The notes beneath the pieces were generated by a model. That model saw nothing but the letters and a program-made list of their open reading frames with translations, ran no database searches and had not been told where the DNA came from. The translations under genes and the position numbers were made by a program. A stretch of DNA of 8,013 bases from Chloroflexota bacterium (GTDB lineage: Bacteria; Chloroflexota; Anaerolineae; B4-G1; SLSP01), in NCBI GenBank assembly GCA_022707725.1, contig JAKJAB010000149.1:1-8013 (forward strand), read 5' to 3'. Below are positions 6,845 to 8,013 of the stretch, in pieces (position 1 is the first letter of the stretch; the number at the start of each line of letters is the position of its first letter).

Positions 6845-7242
6845 ACCGCTATCGCGATTGGTTCGAGCAGGCGCAGCGCGATCTGGAACGCGCTAAACTC
6901 GATGTTCAATACGAGTTTTGGGAATGGGCGAGTTTTACGTCGCAGCAGGCGGCAGAGAAAGCGGTCAAGGCCGTGCTGATGTTTCACAACGTATCCGTGT
7001 GGGGGCATGGCATATCGGCTATACTGCGGCAGCAGGAAATCCTGACAATTCCACCGGACATCATGACAAAGGCACAATTGTTGGACGCGCACTACATTCC
7101 CGCGCGCTATCCCAATGGATTCCCCACCGGCAAGCCGGCGGATTACTATAATGCGCAAAAAGCGCAGGAGGCGCTCGATGCCGCCAGTGACATTCTCCGG
7201 TTCTGTGAAGCTTATTTCACTGAACCGCAACAAGCTGCTTGA
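6841..7242 (+). CDS. HEPN domain-containing protein, partner of the adjacent nucleotidyltransferase
   Basis: The 133-residue product matches the pattern of short HEPN proteins: DWFEQAQRDLERAK at 6-19, an aromatic turn (YEFWEWA), then the signature FTSQQAAEKAVKAVL at 32-46, a conserved His in WGHGI (H56) and ARYPNG at 88-93 before the last helix. Such proteins form helical bundles and are usually encoded beside a minimal nucleotidyltransferase, as here. In characterised HepT/MntA systems the HEPN partner is an RNase toxin that MntA AMPylates. However, I see no Arg at the correct distance before H56 for the RxxxxH RNase motif, so RNase activity is doubtful; it may act as a nucleotide- or substrate-binding partner. 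The start is the ATG of an ATGA overlap with the Mo subunit, with GGGGAGG at 6830-6836 upstream. Translation therefore follows from the hydroxylase gene. Confidence 0.85.
   Translation: MNRYRDWFEQAQRDLERAKLDVQYEFWEWASFTSQQAAEKAVKAVLMFHNVSVWGHGISAILRQQEILTIPPDIMTKAQLLDAHYIPARYPNGFPTGKPADYYNAQKAQEALDAASDILRFCEAYFTEPQQAA
7166..7171 (+). promoter_or_regulatory. consensus ribosome binding site inside the HEPN gene
   Basis: AGGAGG at 7166-7171 is a full Shine-Dalgarno match, six bases before an in-frame ATG at 7178 of the nucleotidyltransferase gene. It lies within HEPN coding sequence and points to a long overlap start rather than the later GTG codons. Confidence 0.65.
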
Positions 7243-7543
7243 CGACCTGCGGAATAGCGCGCAACGGGCGCGGGACGCACACCCGGAGGTGGTCGAAGTA
7301 TATCTGTTTGGGTCCCTGGCGCGCGGCGATTACACAGGTACCAGCGACGCCGATGTGCTGGTGGTCCTGCACCATACGTCCGAAACCGATCCGATTCGCC
7401 GCGTGCTGACCTTCATGCCCTATTTCGACGTTCCCTGCGGCGTAGACCTGCTTATCTATACCCGCGCAGAACTGGATTATGCCTTAGCGCACAATCCCTT
7501 CATCCAACATGCCTGGGCTGAAAGCCAACCCTTACTCTCGTAA
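7178..7543 (+). CDS. minimal nucleotidyltransferase (MNT/MntA-like), polymerase beta fold
   Basis: The 121-residue protein carries the complete core of minimal nucleotidyltransferases: LFGSLARGDY at 43-52, then SDAD at 56-59, giving the GSxxRG...SDxD pair of metal-binding carboxylates, and a third carboxylate in GVDLLI (D90). All catalytic positions are present, so transfer of a nucleotide (AMP in characterised MntA enzymes) to the HEPN partner or another target is plausible. The start at ATG 7178 is supported by AGGAGG six bases upstream and gives a 65-base overlap with the HEPN gene. GTG 7205 is the alternative; it would remove nine residues of no recognised function. The stop TAA (7541-7543) is separated from the nadD start by one base. 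Confidence 0.85.
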   Translation: MPPVTFSGSVKLISLNRNKLLDDLRNSAQRARDAHPEVVEVYLFGSLARGDYTGTSDADVLVVLHHTSETDPIRRVLTFMPYFDVPCGVDLLIYTRAELDYALAHNPFIQHAWAESQPLLS

Positions 7544-7544
7544 C

Positions 7545-8013
7545 ATGACCCTTTCCTCCTCACGCCTCACGCCTCACGCCTCACGTACCGGCATCCTCGG
7601 CGGCTCCTTCGACCCTCCGCACTATGGGCACCTGGCCCTGGCAGAGACGGCGCGCGTCCAATTGGGGCTGTCGCGCGTCCTGTTCGTTCCGGCGGGCGCA
7701 CCGCCGCACAAGCGCAACCGGCCGATGTCGTCTGCCGAAGATCGCGCTGCGATGACCGCCGCAGCCATTGCGGACAATCCCGCCTTCGAGCTTTCGCGCG
7801 TTGACCTCGAACGCCCCGGCCCACACTATACCGTGGAGATGCTGGCTCTGCTGCGCGCGCAGTATCCTGAGGTGGACGAGTGGTTCTTCCTGCTCGGCGA
7901 GGATGCGCTCCGCGACTTGCCCGCCTGGCGCGATCCCCAAGGGATTCTGGAACAGGCGTCGCTGGCGGTGATGCCACGCACGGGTCAACGTGTCGATCTC
8001 GCGGAACTCGTCG
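7545..8013 (+). CDS. nadD: nicotinate-nucleotide adenylyltransferase, 5' part (runs off the window)
   Basis: Transfers AMP from ATP to nicotinate mononucleotide to make deamido-NAD in cytoplasmic NAD synthesis. After a short N-terminal extension, residues 16-30 read GILGGSFDPPHYGHL with the nucleotidylyltransferase HxGH motif HYGH at 26-29. LFVPAGAPPHK, RPGPHYTVEML and FFLLGEDALRDLPAWRDP follow, all standard NadD landmarks. The window ends after 156 residues of an expected 200 or so, before the C-terminal ISSTxIR motif. ATG 7545 is the only plausible start: no ATG, GTG or TTG follows before the glycine-rich strand. It lies one base after the nucleotidyltransferase stop and has no visible Shine-Dalgarno, so translation probably depends on coupling. 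Residues 6-14 are encoded by a 7-bp tandem array. Confidence 0.93.
   Translation, partial: MTLSSSRLTPHASRTGILGGSFDPPHYGHLALAETARVQLGLSRVLFVPAGAPPHKRNRPMSSAEDRAAMTAAAIADNPAFELSRVDLERPGPHYTVEMLALLRAQYPEVDEWFFLLGEDALRDLPAWRDPQGILEQASLAVMPRTGQRVDLAELV
7561..7585 (+). repeat. 7-bp tandem repeat inside the nadD 5' end
   Basis: CACGCCT occurs three times at 7561-7581 and is followed by a partial CACG to 7585, preceded by CCTCCT. Because 7 is not a multiple of 3, each copy is read in a different frame, giving SRLTPHASR. It looks like an intergenic-type array that has been taken into coding sequence. Confidence 0.85.

Overview
The window is GC-rich bacterial DNA with every real gene on the + strand. 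My best guess for the source is a Chloroflexota (Anaerolineae-like) genome or metagenome bin. This rests on protein flavour and on the many short 7-8 bp tandem arrays and C/G-run palindromic elements at gene boundaries. It is an inference, because no rRNA or other taxonomic marker is present.

Layout. Bases 1-163 are a gene-free leader with a weak promoter-like pair and a strong 15-bp inverted repeat built from 7-bp repeats. Bases 164-1099 encode a membrane-anchored family 2 glycosyltransferase of the GtrB/DPM1 type. Bases 1098-1299 are an intergenic repeat block: 15-bp units, then thirteen 8-bp units of partly inverted sequence, then 7-bp units. From 1316 to the window end the genes are packed head to tail with ATGA overlaps or very short gaps, so they look like one operon. 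The order is: a fused FAD + [2Fe-2S] subunit of a xanthine-dehydrogenase-family molybdenum hydroxylase (1316-2764); a 577-residue protein whose C-terminal third resembles nucleoside phosphorylases/AMP nucleosidase (2761-4494); the molybdopterin-binding catalytic subunit (4548-6844); a HEPN-domain protein (6841-7242); a minimal nucleotidyltransferase (7178-7543); and the 5' part of nadD (7545 to the edge).

The two hydroxylase genes supply all three expected cofactor modules (FAD, two [2Fe-2S], Mo-pterin). The nucleosidase-like gene between them suggests, as inference, that a base released from a nucleoside or nucleotide is hydroxylated by the molybdenum enzyme. The HEPN/MNT pair resembles HepT/MntA-type toxin-antitoxin or nucleotidyl-transfer modules and is translationally coupled to the hydroxylase. 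NadD makes the dinucleotide precursor of NAD.

The catalytic-subunit gene has two oddities. An in-frame palindromic element of about 91 bp, made of C7/G7 runs, sits within its coding sequence (4818-4908). A one-base deletion near 6626-6629 shifts the frame and separates the C-terminus, including the expected catalytic glutamate, from the rest. I see no tRNA, rRNA, CRISPR array, transposase or integrase.
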